Shown: positions 21,900 through 33,419, counted from the first letter of the stretch. The stretch is DNA of 64,000 nucleotides from Vesta saturnalis (GCA_036346205.1 JARFJB010000821.1:9259222-9323221), one strand, 5' to 3'. The notes: generated by a model not told the origin, from the letters alone. Translations and numbers: made by a program.

Positions 21900-22335
21900 T
21901 TTTACCTCAGTAAGTCAAAAATTAGTTTTTCCAAAATTTTTATACATGTTGCCTTGCTTAAATCTAACAAAAAGTATTTTAAGATATTTAATATGAACAA
22001 AACGTTGCCAACATAACTGGGTACAAACTGGTGTAATTCGGATCACAAAATCATATCCATAGCTCTCTCGGTACCGAAGCGCTGTAAGACCACCATAAAT
22101 TCTGTAGATTTTGCGTCTTCCAAAAATGAAACGCAAGACTCCAACCCCAAAGCGTCCTTGTTGTGCCATCTCAAAAATGAAATTTTCTGCGGAACAATTT
22201 CTTTTACTATCGCTACTAAAAATTCCCGCACTTGAAAAATAAGATTCATTAAACCAGATAAGAAGCCTCCCAAAAGATTCATCAGTATGTATTTGTTGTA
22301 AATACCATTGACAAAACTGATTTATGAGTTTCAAC
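21900..22335 (-). pseudogene. Middle part of an IS630/mariner transposase
   Basis: A 139-codon frame on the minus strand reads FCQWYLQQIHTDESFGR, then LIWFNESYFSSAGIF (first catalytic block with the aspartate replaced by asparagine), and RFGVGVLRFIFGRRKIYRIY. These are the first-aspartate and following blocks of the superfamily. The second and third catalytic blocks are not present downstream. The 5' side runs straight into a fold-back palindrome at 22317-22367. Confidence 0.75.
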
Positions 22336-22367
22336 CCAGAAACCCTGGGTTGAAACTCATGAATCAG
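22317..22367. repeat. Fold-back palindrome, 23-bp arms
   Basis: Arms 22317-22339 and 22345-22367 are complementary at 22 of 23 positions around a 5-base loop. The left arm is transposase coding sequence (the LINQF region), so the right arm is an inverted duplicate of it. This looks like an inverted-repeat rearrangement point. Confidence 0.85.
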
Positions 22368-22380
22368 TAGTAATATTATA

Positions 22381-22695
22381 ATGATTTTGATGTCGTTGAA
22401 AAGGAGCTTTCAAATCAGGCATTACTTACCATACGATCCCATTTTAATTATTTTATACAGTGGCGGCTGTTTTGTAAAATAATTTTAAATGGATCATATG
22501 GGAAGTAATATTTCATTTGAAAGCTTGTTTCAAGTACTTTTCAGGACACCAACAACATTAATATTAAAATATTACTACTGTAATATTTTAATGTTGCTGA
22601 TATCGTTAAACAGGACTTGGAACGTGCTTTCAAATGATGTATTACTTGCCATATAATCCCATTTAAAATTATTTTACAAAATGGCGGTTGTCCGC
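22381..22695. repeat. Three alternating copies of a unit of about 100 bp
   Basis: Unit 1 (22381-22470, plus), unit 2 (22475-22570, minus) and unit 3 (22572-22695, plus) share GCTTTCAAAT, ATTACTT.CCATA, ATCCCATTT and AATTATTTTA followed by a GGCGG.TGT motif. Units 1/2 and 2/3 therefore meet tail to tail and head to head, which gives two adjacent hairpins. This is a likely non-autonomous transposon end that has duplicated. Confidence 0.75.
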
Positions 22696-23383
22696 CATTT
22701 TTAATGATTACGTCACTGAATACCATAAAAAACGTTGTATATGTGCCTTAATTCGCGAAATTTTATTAATTTTAGTTTTAGGGTTCACATAAAAGGTTGG
22801 GGGACTCTATACGGGCACTGTGTTAAAGGTTATCTGAAATCTCCAGTCATCATTTGATAGCTATTCTAATAAAAGACGAAGCAAACGGTAAATTTATTTA
22901 TCCAATTTACCAAGATTTCTTCTTGTAGCTGTTACTAAAAATCCTCTTTGCTCAAGTAGTTTGGGAATAATGTTTGATTTTAATGAATTTAGCTGGTTGT
23001 TACACATATATCGTTTTAAGAAAGTTAGGTGCCCAAGTTGGTTTATCTTTTTTCAAAACAGCCTTCCTATACAGGCGTTTGATATAAGAATTGAAACACT
23101 TTCACCATTTGACGTGTTAAATAACGGTTTATTTGGGAAAAACGGTTTAAAATATTTATTTATTTAGTTGTCAGCTTTCACAAAGAAACTCTACCCTTCA
23201 TCAGGTATAATATCAAATAAAACGTGATTTAACCTACATGTTGTTCTTGCTTGGGGCCGAATTCCACACAGTACAATTAGGATCATCTATAAAATGACCA
23301 TGTATTCATGTATATGCAATTCTATTACATAATCTGCATCACATAATTTGAACACCTTCTACAATATTCACTTAGTTCATATA
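22696..23383. other. Sequence without recognised genes
   Basis: No coding motif or repeat structure beyond AT-rich sequence was seen. The next element begins at 23384. Confidence 0.4.
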
Positions 23384-25072
23384 CCGGGTGGGCCTTTGAA
23401 AACTTACAATGGCAATATTTTTTAAACAAAAAAATAAAAAATACCGTTTCTATAACAACCGGAGGGAATACAAACGACGTACCTTTCAACCCCCTTAAGC
23501 TTCTCATTTGAAGAATTAAAAATGGACCAGATGAATGATGGTACCCGCAAATTTCAAAAACAAAAAAAGTATACAAAAAACACACAACATTACCTAGGCG
23601 ATACTTGGTTTTAACAAAATGTCGATCTTTTAATCATTTACTTGTAAAAGACAGTTAAATACCTTTCGACTGTTCAAAAATGGTTTATAGCGCGGAAGAA
23701 AGAATTGAAAATGTTTTTGTTTATAGTGCCCAAGAGATGTGCTATTTAAGAACAGTCCTTGCTTTTAATGAAAGACATCCTAGGGGAAATGTAAGCCTTG
23801 TTATGTTAGATAATTGGTACGAAAATTCCAAGAAACAGGATTTGTTGCAAATAAAAAAAGACAGAAACCCAGAGTTTTGTACGACGAGATGCAAGTAGAA
23901 GTTCGTGGTTAGGTTGCTGTTAATCCAAATATATCCACTCGCCAGTTGGCATCAATAACGCGTATACCTCGAACAACTGTCAGAACAGTATTAAAAATGC
24001 ACAAATTTCACCTGTACGAGATGAAAATTTTACAAGAGCTTGGTGACGATGATCCTGTTCGACGAATTAAGTTTGCGAAACAATGACTGACAAAATTCAA
24101 AGAGAATCCACGCTGACCAGAAACATTGGTTTTAGTGATGAATGTACATTTTTTTTAAATAGTAATGTAAACATACAAAACTATCGTTACCGATAATAGG
24201 CCCATTTTAATCGAGGTTAATTTAACCAGCGAGGTATACGTGCTGATGCTTAACAATTGAATAGAGCCATTAATTGTCCATGAAATCGAAAAACAAAGGG
24301 ACTTAGAAAGGAACTTAATTCTTATTGAAGACATTGTGCATTTTCAACAGGATGGAACCCCTCCTCATTATGCTATAAATACGAGACAGTGGCTGAATAG
24401 GTTTTATCCGCGACAGTGGATTGGTAGAACGGGTCCAATTGAGTGGCCACCAAGGTCAACCAACCTTACTGCAATGTACTTCTTTCTGTGGGGTTACATT
24501 ACATTTTTAGTATACAAAACTCAACCAGCTTCCTTGGATGGATTGTATTTCGAACAATTATTGTAATTATTTTTTATAATGTACTTGTTTTTCTTAAAAT
24601 AAAAGTTTTCTTGAATTTAAAGTAGATTCTACTAATTTTTTTCTTAAGACCATTAGCCTTTCCATAGAGGTGCCCCAAGTGGGGTATTGCGATTTAAGAT
24701 GTTTCAGTCACTGCGGGTGAAGCTTAAGGGGACTGAAAAGTATTTTTTATTTTTTTCATACCTCTCCTTGTTTATTGTAACTTTTCCAAACTTTTCCTCA
24801 AATTTGAGGTTAGTTTTTCAGTTAACCCTTTTTTTATGATCAATGATTAGCATGTTTAATAAGCTTTCCAGAGAGGTATCACAAGTGGAGTTTTATGATT
24901 TAAGATTTTTAAGTAAGTATGGATGGGGCTTAAGGTGGCAGTGGAGGTAGTTTGAAAAATACGTCATTTGTATTTGTATTTGATTGTTATAGAAATGGTA
25001 TTTTTTTATTTTTTTCATGTCTCTTTCTGTTTAAAAAATTATGCCATTGTAAGTTTTCAATGGCCCACCCAG
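23384..25072 (+). mobile_element. Complete-length IS630/mariner-type element, 1.69 kb
   Basis: The ends are inverted: CCGGGTGGGCC at 23384 and the complement of CTGGGTGGGCC at 25072. They are followed inward by TTTGAAAACTTACAATGGCA on one side and the same with one change on the other. TA flanks both ends (23382-23383 and 25073-25074). A plus-strand transposase occupies the middle. Inner non-coding sequence at 24660-24960 contains two related stretches with GGGGTATTGCGATTTAAGA and GGAGTTTTATGATTTAAGA. Confidence 0.85.
23680..24566 (+). pseudogene. IS630/mariner-type transposase, decayed
   Basis: The N-terminus is MVYSAEERIENVFVY with FNERHPRGN, the first HTH region. The middle is in other frames, with NIGFSDECTFFLNSNVN holding the first aspartate. 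The C-terminal part (24336-24566) reads HFQQDGTPPHYA and WPPRSTNLTAMYFFLWGY, where the third aspartate is replaced by asparagine. There is a 36-residue spacing between the second and third catalytic positions. Multiple frameshifts. This is the gene of the 23384-25072 element. Confidence 0.82.
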
Positions 25073-27165
25073 TATAGTACCTACTATTCGTCTCATTATT
25101 CCTAAAAATTCCTCTATTCATCACAATAGTGCACTCAGATCTCATTAATCGTTATTAATGATGTATGACTTCAAGTTATCGCAATTACTATTACTATAAG
25201 CTTCAGCTTGTGTTACTGTTGGTCTATGAAAAGGAGCTTTGCAATCCGTCTAGCACCAACTATACAATATTTAATTTTATATCAACTAAAATTATGAATT
25301 TTTTTTTCTAACAAAATAGTTTCAACGTTATCATCTCTCACGTTAAACACCCTTCAACTTCCTTAACAGACCTGTTTTATTGCCACGTCAGCTTTTTTAA
25401 TGTTGCCAGGACGGGAACAATTGCGGTTAGTCCGATATACGTTCACATCGTTCTTAAAATGATTTGTGCCTTTCAAAATCATATTATAGTGACTAAAACA
25501 CTCTGCTTCAAACTGTGATTAAAGCAGTATATGTGTCTATAAATCCGTAAAACGCGATTAGAAGTTGTTCCTTACCGTAAACAAATAATTACTAAAATCC
25601 AAACTATGTTGAAAAAAATTCAAAAGGGAATTTAAACTTGGGCGTATAGGTGTGGTAGTACATGGCTATAAAGATATATTATTTACCTTAACGTCCTCAC
25701 AACCCTTTTTTCTTACATTTTTACAAATGCACATTTTATTGTTTGAACGTTCAATTTTTTTTAACTGTCCAATACATCCGCATGTTGTATGCTGTTATTA
25801 AAGTAATAATCCTAATTTTGGTATTTCTCACGAATTATACCTATTATAAATGGCTCTAAAATTTGACAGATGTTTGTTTAACAAAATGTGCAAAAGTAAT
25901 TGTAAACATACGTTTTGCAATTTCTTTGATGTGATGTAAATTATAAAGCTTACTGTATTTATTACCTAAATTCTTTGCATGTGGGAATTAGTAGATCTAT
26001 TTTAAGATCGCCATATGGCTCACTTTAAATATTCTTTTTATTCACGTTTCTTTTTATCTTAAAAATATATAAATAAATTTACTTTTAAACACTAATGCAC
26101 CATATCCACCCTTTCTTTTTTTTTCATGATAGTGTTTTTAAGCAGATCCGGCCTATGTTTAATTTTGTCGATACGAATTGTAGCGATATTGTGTATATTT
26201 ACTTAGTAAAGATTTATTCCTTCCAGATTTAAATACATAGAGGGCTATTGACGGAAATTGTATGTCAGAAACACCCCTTTAAGACAATTCGGTGTAGTAT
26301 CTATGATACTTTTAAGTAATCTAAGCTCTAAAATACGAGACAGTTATTTATATAGGGTGCAAATAAATTTACTTAATTGTGTTAGGGTTTTTGTAAAATT
26401 AGTTAAATAAATCCTTTGCTAATGTAGACCTTTTTCAGTTGAGTGCTTTATGGTCAACTGAAAATAACTGTAACGTAGGTAGCTAACTAAAATGTATTTT
26501 GTTGAATAATTTTCTTACAAAACGTTCTCAGCGTTTAAAATACTTTTAGAGCTTTGGCATCGTATTCAATAATAAATACATGAATCTTCTTTTTGTGGCA
26601 CAAATTCGATATAAAAATCTAATAAGTTCAATTAGAATGCCAAACGAAGAAAAATTGTATCATGAAGTAACATGTATTAATGACGTTGCAGGTGATTTGG
26701 TCTTTTACATTTCGTGACGTTTTCGTGAGGAGTTTGCTGTCCTCCATTGTACGCGCCCCTATGTGGAAGATCGAGAATATGTGTGACACCAAGGTAGCGC
26801 AAGAAGTAATACAGAACATCGGTGGCTAGCTAGATACAAATTGAACATTAGCCGAAGTTTTTTTTTAATTGAAACAGCAATAAACGAAGCAATGGTAACT
26901 GGTAATAGTACAAATGATGTAACAGGCAAATGTGAATTACTACACTAAAATTTCTTTAAGTATCACAAGAAAAAATAAACTTTCACCTCAATCTTCAATT
27001 AAATATTTTATTACACAAACTATTTTATCATGCGGACGGCTTTCAAACTAGGAAATGCCTTCTCTTACAATCGCCCCTTAAATGGCACATGGCCGAGAAG
27101 ACTCCGTTCATTCCACACCCGTACTAATTAATTTAATGGAAGTTTATTCACCGAAATTCGACTTG
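25073..27165. other. Sequence without recognised genes
   Basis: AT-rich throughout. A 63-codon minus-strand frame at 26628-26819 contains no motif I can name. I see nothing else before the Maverick terminal repeat starts. Confidence 0.4.
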
Positions 27166-28005
27166 TAAAGAGGAACTCTGAGTAGAAGGAGGTGAATTGA
27201 AGATGTGACGTGATTAGTGTGGTGAGAGGAGGAGTGGGGTGAAAGTGGGAGTCGCAGTGGGGTGTGTGGATGGGGTCGGCTTCTTTTCGGGGGAGTTTTT
27301 CAACCCTTGATAGAATTTTCAACCCCTTGATGGTATTTTTACCACTGATTAGTGACGTTTGAAGGTGTGGCATGCTTCTTTTCCGGGGCGATTTTCAAGC
27401 CATTGATGGAATTTTTAGCCCCTTGACTGTATCTTCACCCCTAATTAAGTCCTTTTTGGCAGCCCATCCCCCAGTGTATAAGGTGCGGGGCGGTCACATG
27501 ACTGGTGTGGGGATGGTCAAGTGACATTTTCACCCATAATTAAGTTTCTTTAGGCCTTTTTGGCAGTTCAACCCCCGGAGGGTAAGCAATCACAGTCACC
27601 GTGTCCGCGCATACAGTGTGGTAATTGGTGGGCTTGGGGGAGGCCACGCCCCTTAGTTTATGATTACCTCATGGACTCCGCCCCCTGGCTTCTGATTGGT
27701 CTAGGGGCGTGGCTTGTCGGGCATTCTGGTTTTGGAGGCCATTTTGTTTGGGGGCCATTTTGTCGGCAATTTTGTTGGTCATGGCGGGAAATAGTATCCC
27801 AATAAGTCTTTCATAAGACACCCTGGCTTCTGATTGGTGGCGGCCATTTTGTTTTTAATTATAAGACATAAACAAAGTCCACCGCCATTTTGTATGGCGT
27901 CATAATCAAAGCCATTTTGGCGGGGGAAATAAATTTAAGGTATTGATCTGAAATCGTGTTCTATTAAATCACCTTGGTTATTACCGGTAATAAAAGATAA
28001 GTTTA
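27166..28005 (+). repeat. Maverick left terminal inverted repeat
   Basis: Pairs with the right repeat at its outer end (GTGACGT.ATTAGTGTGGTG, GGAGTCGCAGTGGGGTG), middle (CCTTGACTGTATCTTCACCCC) and inner end (GAAATCGTGTTCTATTAAA). It is locally GC-richer than its surroundings. It contains about 300 bp (27560-27890, with several GGCCATTTTG motifs) that the right arm lacks. Confidence 0.88.
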
Positions 28006-28159
28006 TTTTTATTAATTTATTATAAGTAATACTATTTTAACATATTCAGCAGCATGGATAAACACAATAAAATATGTCTGCGAACGCTGATGTTTCATCT
28101 GGTATTTAAGCGGAGGGTGGTGGCAGAGTACCCTTTAGTACCGTTTTGAGTTTCAAAAT

Positions 28160-28748
28160 GTGGGGTCAGTCTAACATCCCTTTTCAGCAATAGTCGCGCG
28201 ACCATCGGGTTGTAGGAAATCATATTTTACCGTGGAATTTCTAAAAAACATTGAGACTATCTGCGATACAACTTTTGAAAAAAGTATCTGGTTGTACAGT
28301 GAATGACAGCCGTTAGTCAAAGACCTCTCGGTGGAGATTCAGAAGGCGTTACCAAACATAGAGCAGTTTGACGGTGAAAAACCGATCTTAATAATAATTG
28401 ACGATCTAATGCGCGAAACTAAAGGCGCGTTGGTGGATATTTTAAAAAGGGTTGTCACCATTTAAACACAAGTGTGTTTTTCTTAACACAAAACATATTT
28501 TATCAAGGACGTTGACAGAGATATTTCGCTAACCGCTCATTACATAATTTTGTTTAAGAATTCGCATGACAGAGCTTAGATACAACATTTAGCAAGACAG
28601 ATTTCGTCTGATAACTCGAAATTTATAGAGGCTGCGTACCAGAATGCCACTTCAAATCCACACGGATACTTGTTATTCGATTTAAAGCAGAACACTCAGG
28701 ACGGGGTACGCTATAGAACAAATATATTCGGGCCTCAAGGCATTTGTC

Positions 28749-28750
<2 letters not shown>
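28160..28750 (+). pseudogene. Polinton packaging ATPase (FtsK/HerA-A32 type)
   Basis: This ATPase would pump element DNA into capsids. The Walker A loop reads RPSGCRKS at 28200, with arginine in place of the invariant glycine before lysine. The Walker B strand reads ILIIIDDLM at about 28390-28415. A sensor-type NTSVFFLTQN follows at about 28470-28500 in a shifted frame. The C-terminal part includes AHYIILFKN and NPHGYLLFDLKQNTQDG. Two frameshifts and at least two stops are present. The frame runs into a TA microsatellite at 28752, which cuts off the last part. The start codon cannot be placed with confidence. Confidence 0.82.

Positions 28751-28751
<1 letters not shown>

Positions 28752-28819
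<68 letters not shown>
28752..28819. repeat. TA dinucleotide microsatellite
   Basis: About 34 TA units, directly after the ATPase tail. Spurious Tyr-Ile frames arise on both strands. Confidence 0.97.
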
Positions 28820-28820
<1 letters not shown>

Positions 28821-28869
28821 CGAAAAAAGGATTTAAACCGCACAGTCATAAAGATTACATCATATATGG

Positions 28870-29190
28870 TGGCTGACGTTTTAATCAAAAACACGCATTA
28901 GCCAGGTTAAGTAAAAGTCAACGTGACACTTTATTGAAACGTCTGGATAGTAAGCAGGTGGAATGTATCTGTGAATGCGCACACAACATTTAGAAGGTCG
29001 CATACCTCTGTCAGCTGATCAGAAGCATGGACCCTCTCAACATAAGTACACTTCAAGACGCTTGGCTCAGAGAGGTGAACCTATAAAAAGGAAAAAAAAA
29101 CAGTTTCTTCTACAGAAGGGCGGGCATTTCTACCACTCCTGTTAGGACCATTATTTGGTGGTATTCTGGGTAATCTGTTTCAATAACAAC
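28870..29190 (+). pseudogene. Small basic, hydrophobic-tailed Polinton protein
   Basis: The readings LARLSKSQRDTLLKRLDSKQ and VECICECAHNI are followed, after frame changes, by KKKTVSSTEGRAFLPLLLGP and a glycine-leucine-rich stretch, LFGGILGNLF. A basic stretch followed by a GG-type hydrophobic segment recurs next to capsid genes in Mavericks. The role is unknown; a core or membrane-active virion component is a guess from composition. It lies between ATPase and the conserved uncharacterised protein. Frameshifted. Confidence 0.55.
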
Positions 29191-29191
29191 T

Positions 29192-29815
29192 ATGGACCAC
29201 AATCTGAAGAAGATGGTTATTCTACCATTGGATATTTTATAGAGCTTGCAGGCTCCAGACGTCACACAAAACAACATTTTAACGCAGCTGGGTAATGACA
29301 TGGATAAAGTTTTAAAAACCAAAATAGCTGACACGACAAATAGCAACAGTACAATCAAGTTCTTCAAAGATATCTACACTTATCTAATAAATTACGTCAA
29401 CCCGCTAATATAACAATCACCGGACATGCTTATGATTTACCGAAACGCAAAGGCCTGGCAGACGACGACAGCATCAACGCTTCCGATTTCATATGGGATG
29501 AAAGGTGAGGCTTTCTTGCGTATACTGAATATGGTCGGTGATGTATTTTGGTGTAAAAGGGGTACTGTCACGATAAAAGACGAGATCATCCCACATTCCA
29601 ACATTATCGATCTGGTTCATGAAACGTTAAGACAGCCAGAAACTACAAACTCACACGGTTGGCGGCAGTACATTAAAGAAATAAATATACCACGAGAATT
29701 TATCGGAAATATTCAAAAACATGATGCTGCTGTATCACTTAAACTTGAACGGACCCTTACGGCTATAGGTGAGGATTACGATGCTGATAGTGAATCGCGG
29801 GAAAAACCGAGATGA
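29192..29815 (+). pseudogene. Conserved uncharacterised Polinton protein
   Basis: About 208 codons in one frame with only two stops (near 29243 and 29410). It reads LGNDMDKVLKTKIADTTN near the N-terminus. The second half (29426-29815) is fully open, with GDVFWCKRGTVTIKDEIIPH and SNIIDLVHETLRQ, then GWRQYIKEINIPREFIGN. Similar proteins sit next to the integrase in arthropod Mavericks. I know no biochemical function. The N-terminal half has coiled-coil-like charge spacing and the C-terminal half looks like a compact globular domain. It is unusually well preserved compared with its neighbours. Confidence 0.6.
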
Positions 29816-29867
29816 TCCTCTCGAAGAAGAAAACCTTGACTAGATTAGGGTACGTGGGGAACATAAC

Positions 29868-30911
29868 ATGGATGCTGTATACTATGATCTCTCGCATCCG
29901 GCTGGGTTTTCGGGTATAACACCTTTAGCTAACACGATTAAAGGTAGATCTGGTGAAGTCAAAACTGGCTGCAGGCTCAAATGGCTTATACGATTCATAA
30001 ACCAGTCAGGAAAAAATTCCCGTGCAATAGCTATGTTGTGAACAACATTTACGAGCTGTAGTAAGTGGATCTTTGTGATATGAGAACCTTAAGTAGGCAC
30101 AATAGTGGCTACAATTACATACTAACGGTTATTGATGAGTTTAGCAAGAGGGGGTGGGTGAGAGCTATTAAAACGAAGACAGCCTCATCTGTAATTGAAG
30201 TAGTCACCGATATTTTTAAGGAGTGTGACAATACACCAGCAAAGCTACTGACGGATAAAGGCAAAGAGTTTGTGGCGGGCAATGTACAAGACCTTTTTAA
30301 GAAACAAAATATCAATTTCTATGTAACAAATAACCCTGATATAAAAGCATATGTATTTGAAAGAAAAAACATTGAAAACAAAGATATGGCGTTATTTTAC
30401 CTACAAAAATTCCTACGGGTATATTGGTGTACTCCAAAAACTTGTGACCGCTTACAAGAATAGTTCTCATTCAAGTATAAAGATGGCCCCTGCGGCTGTA
30501 AACAATGAAAACATTTTAGAAGTGTGGAATAACATGTACGCGAAAAGCTTATGATCAGCAGGTTAACCTAAATATAAGGTCGGTGAACATGTCATAATCG
30601 CCAGAACTAAGCACACCTTTGTGAAGGGATATGAAACGAATTGGAGCGAGGAAGTTTTTGCAATCAGTACAGTGATAAAAAGAAGACCACCATTTTACCG
30701 TATAATCGATCTTAATAACGATGCTGTTTGGTGCATCTTTTACGAGGAGGAATTGCAAGTTGTTACGATTGGTAAAGACACCCTATTCAAAGTAGATAAA
30801 GTTTTGTCAGAGAAGGGCCGTGGACGATGTAAAGAATACCTGGTCGAGTGGCGTGGATACAGTGACAAATTTGATAGTTGGGTGTTAGCTTCGCAGGTGA
30901 GAGGTATATAA
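29868..30911 (+). pseudogene. Polinton retroviral-type integrase with chromodomain
   Basis: The integrase would insert element DNA. It starts MDAVYYDLSHPAGFSG and the N-terminal part is frameshifted. The rve catalytic core (30065-30463) shows DLCDMRTLSRHNSGYNYILT, LLTDKGKEFV and VFER; the catalytic D, D and E are all kept, with 34 residues between the second D and the E. The frame then shifts to NSSHSSIKMAPAAVN (30351-30554), and again to the C-terminal region with FYRIIDLNND. A chromodomain closes it: CKEYLVEWRGYSDKFDSWV (about 30830-30890), containing the aromatic cage residues. Three or more frame breaks make it non-functional as written. Confidence 0.9.
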
Positions 30912-30912
30912 A

Positions 30913-31741
30913 ATGGAGTTTTATCTTACCTTATTGGGTAATAACTCTATGACGTATTTTCCTGATAATATGACCTCAAGTTTTATTACACAACTGTCAA
31001 AGCGAATAAAATTAACGGGTTTTTGGGTTGTATGCATATCGGAAATTCAGTACACTTGCTCTTCTTTTGCCGCTGTAAGTGTGACAGACAATTTAATTCA
31101 TTATAGAACTGAGCCACCTGTAGGGGAAGAGGACGTGCTAGAGGCTATTTTAAAAAAGGTTGGATCACATTTTCATAGCGACAGCGAGAAAATTAGTTAT
31201 ATTGAGGACGGTTGGTATGTGCTACGTTTCGCTTCAGGGAATTATGGCAACATAGAAGAAATTGTCAATGAGGTGAATAACCACTAGCTAATAAGTAAAT
31301 TGTTAACAATCGAATACCATAAGCTAACTAAACGCGTCAACACGAAATTTAAAACCTCACTCTCACTATTCGGCTTCTGGCAACGTTTAGCCCTACAGTT
31401 GGGTTATTGTCCGAATCAGAACATATCTATGGAACCAATACCCACGCACTCTGCTAGCATATGGGTAAGGGTAAGATTACCAACGCAGACGTCTGTTTAT
31501 TGCGCGTTGAACCTGAAATTGTGGGTGATGTTTTATCTCTGCGTCCAATAATAAACATTACTTTAGAAAACTATGCTTACGGGAGTCATAAAGATGTGGT
31601 TTTTCGCCTGCACACTACATGCCAGTGATGTCGCGGGAATTTGAAAACATCGCGATTTATATAAAAACAGATACACATGAAGCAATAGCATTCGAACTTG
31701 GGACGTCGTGTCTGAAGCTACAATTTAAGAAAGTACAATAA
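30913..31741 (+). pseudogene. Polinton minor capsid (penton-type) protein
   Basis: Begins immediately after the integrase stop. The first 124 codons are open: MEFYLTLLGNNSMTYFPDN, then FWVVCISEIQYTCSSF, a motif pair found at the start of Maverick minor capsid-type proteins. The rest continues in other frames through LQLGYCPNQNISMEPI and ends near FENIAIYIKTD and a closing beta-strand-like segment at 31741. About 275 codons in total. By family knowledge it is a jelly-roll vertex protein. The assignment comes from motif and position, not from a search. Confidence 0.65.
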
Positions 31742-32062
31742 TGGTTTGTCCTAATCAGCAATATTACATGAATCAGGCCGGTAACGGTATCGGGTCCATC
31801 TACAGAGGTGATCCATATCAGCGTGGACATGTATAGGGGCTGGTTAGGAGGTATATTTAGAAGTATAATACCGTTATTTAAGTTTGGTGCAAAGGCTATT
31901 GGAAAAGAAGCTCTAAGGATGGGTACCGGTGACGTCATAGAGGATCGGCCTATTAAGGAGTCGTTTTAAGAAAGATTACACGAGACGGGTAGAAATCTTA
32001 AGCGTAAAGCAGATGAAAAAATCGATAAAATGATGGGTTCGGGCTATAAAAGAGTACGATAA
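31741..32062 (+). pseudogene. Polinton small capsid-associated protein (pVI-like)
   Basis: Overlaps the preceding stop. It starts MVCPNQQYYMNQAGNGIGSI, followed in a second frame by a glycine and hydrophobic segment GWLGGIFRSIIPLFKFGAKA and a basic tail ending GSGYKRVR and a stop. A hydrophobic amphipathic stretch plus a basic C-terminus resembles the position and makeup of membrane-lytic/core-bridging proteins of related viruses. That role is inferred. One frameshift near 31835 and a second before the tail. Confidence 0.55.
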
Positions 32063-32135
32063 TAGCCACTCTCTACCGAGAGCTGTTGCTAAAGAATAAG
32101 AGACCTATTTACGACGATATATTTTCAAGATAATA

Positions 32136-33419
32136 ATGGCCTTTTTACATGCACAATCGTGCGAGTGCGTCAAGACCGAATTGGATTTGTTCGCTTTACT
32201 ATCGACATAGACAAGTATCGAGAGCGGTAAATGGATATTTTACAAACCCTTATCAGCTCTCAGTGATGACATTTCAATAGAATTTGTAGTGCCCAGAAAT
32301 GACAACTATTATATAGATTTAAGCTAGACCATGTTGTACGTCACAGCTAAAGTTTAAAAACAGCCCTTACTGACGCTGATGTAGCACCGGTAAACAATTG
32401 GATGTATTCGCTTTTCTCGGAAGTGGAGGTTTACTTAAATCAGAAGATGGTGTCAACAAAACAATACCTACGCCTACCGCTCATATATCGAAACGTTGCT
32501 AAATTATGGAAAGCAGGCCAAGGGCTCTCCTCTGGGTTGTAACTTATGGCACAATGGTACAACCGGACAGATGAATACGCTGGGTCACGCAAATAACGGT
32601 TCTTCAAAGCGTCAGGTATGTGCAGCGACCAGCAAACAGATTGAGATGATTGGTCACTTGCACTCGGGTTTGTTTAATCAAGAAAAGTTCCTCATAAGCG
32701 GTGTTGAAATAATGGATTAATTTGTACGATCAAGAGATACCTTTAGTCTAATGGCGGCACAGGGTTCAAATTACAAGACGAGAATTATGGACGCTAGTTC
32801 ACTGGTGAGTCCTATGCGAATCAATCCAACCATTGTAATTGCGCACGCTAAAGCTTTAGAAATAACTGCCGCAAAATACCCTGTTACAAGGACGGACGTA
32901 AAAGTGTTAACTATACCTGCAGGCATACAGCGAAAATCATTGGATAATGTCTTCCTGGGTCAGTTACTTAAACGATATATCCCAGACTTTGTAGCAAATA
33001 AAGCCTTCAACTGTGATTAGCCCTCAAACCCGTTCGATTTTCATCACAGCAACATTAGCTACATGCCGTTATATATTGACGGCCAAAAAATTCCTTCGAA
33101 GGCATTACGACCAGATTTTACAGCTAATGGTTTATATATAAGGGCATATCATACCTTATTCTCCGGTGCGGGTATTCATTTTTTGAATGAGAGCAACGAT
33201 ATATCGACAAGCGATTACCCCAACGGCTACTGTTTAATGTCCTTTGACCTAACCCCTGACTTGACTGCAAACGATAGCACGCACTAGAATTTGGTTAGAA
33301 GCGGATCCCTTCATTTAGAAATCGGCTTTAAAACCGTTAACTGTTTGATATAAGCCGAATTCGATAACGTGATCTAGATCGATAAATACTGGAATGTCTT
33401 CGTGGATTTCAGCTGTTAA
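32136..33419 (+). pseudogene. Polinton major capsid protein (double jelly-roll type)
   Basis: From MAFLHAQSCECVKTELDLFA to NVFVDFSC and a stop, 428 codons in length. Landmarks are IEFVVPRNDNYYIDL (about 32280), ALTDADVAPVNNWMYSLFSE (32370-32425), GQMNTLGHANNG, QEKFLISGVEIMD, MRINPTIVIAHAKALEITAA (32820-32870), VLTIPAGIQRKSLDNVFLG, and HTLFSGAGIHFLNE with GYCLMSFDLTPDLTANDSTH (33160-33285). The frame changes at least five times, so it cannot be made as one protein. By family knowledge this forms the icosahedral shell. Its length fits a Maverick MCP. Confidence 0.8.

Noticed and set aside
26628..26819. 63-codon minus-strand frame as a gene
   Set aside because: No motif, no splice context and no repeat association. 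Its length is expected by chance.
28670..28894. Tyr-Ile repeat frames on both strands
   Set aside because: They are products of the TA microsatellite. Only the short part before 28752 is real (ATPase tail).
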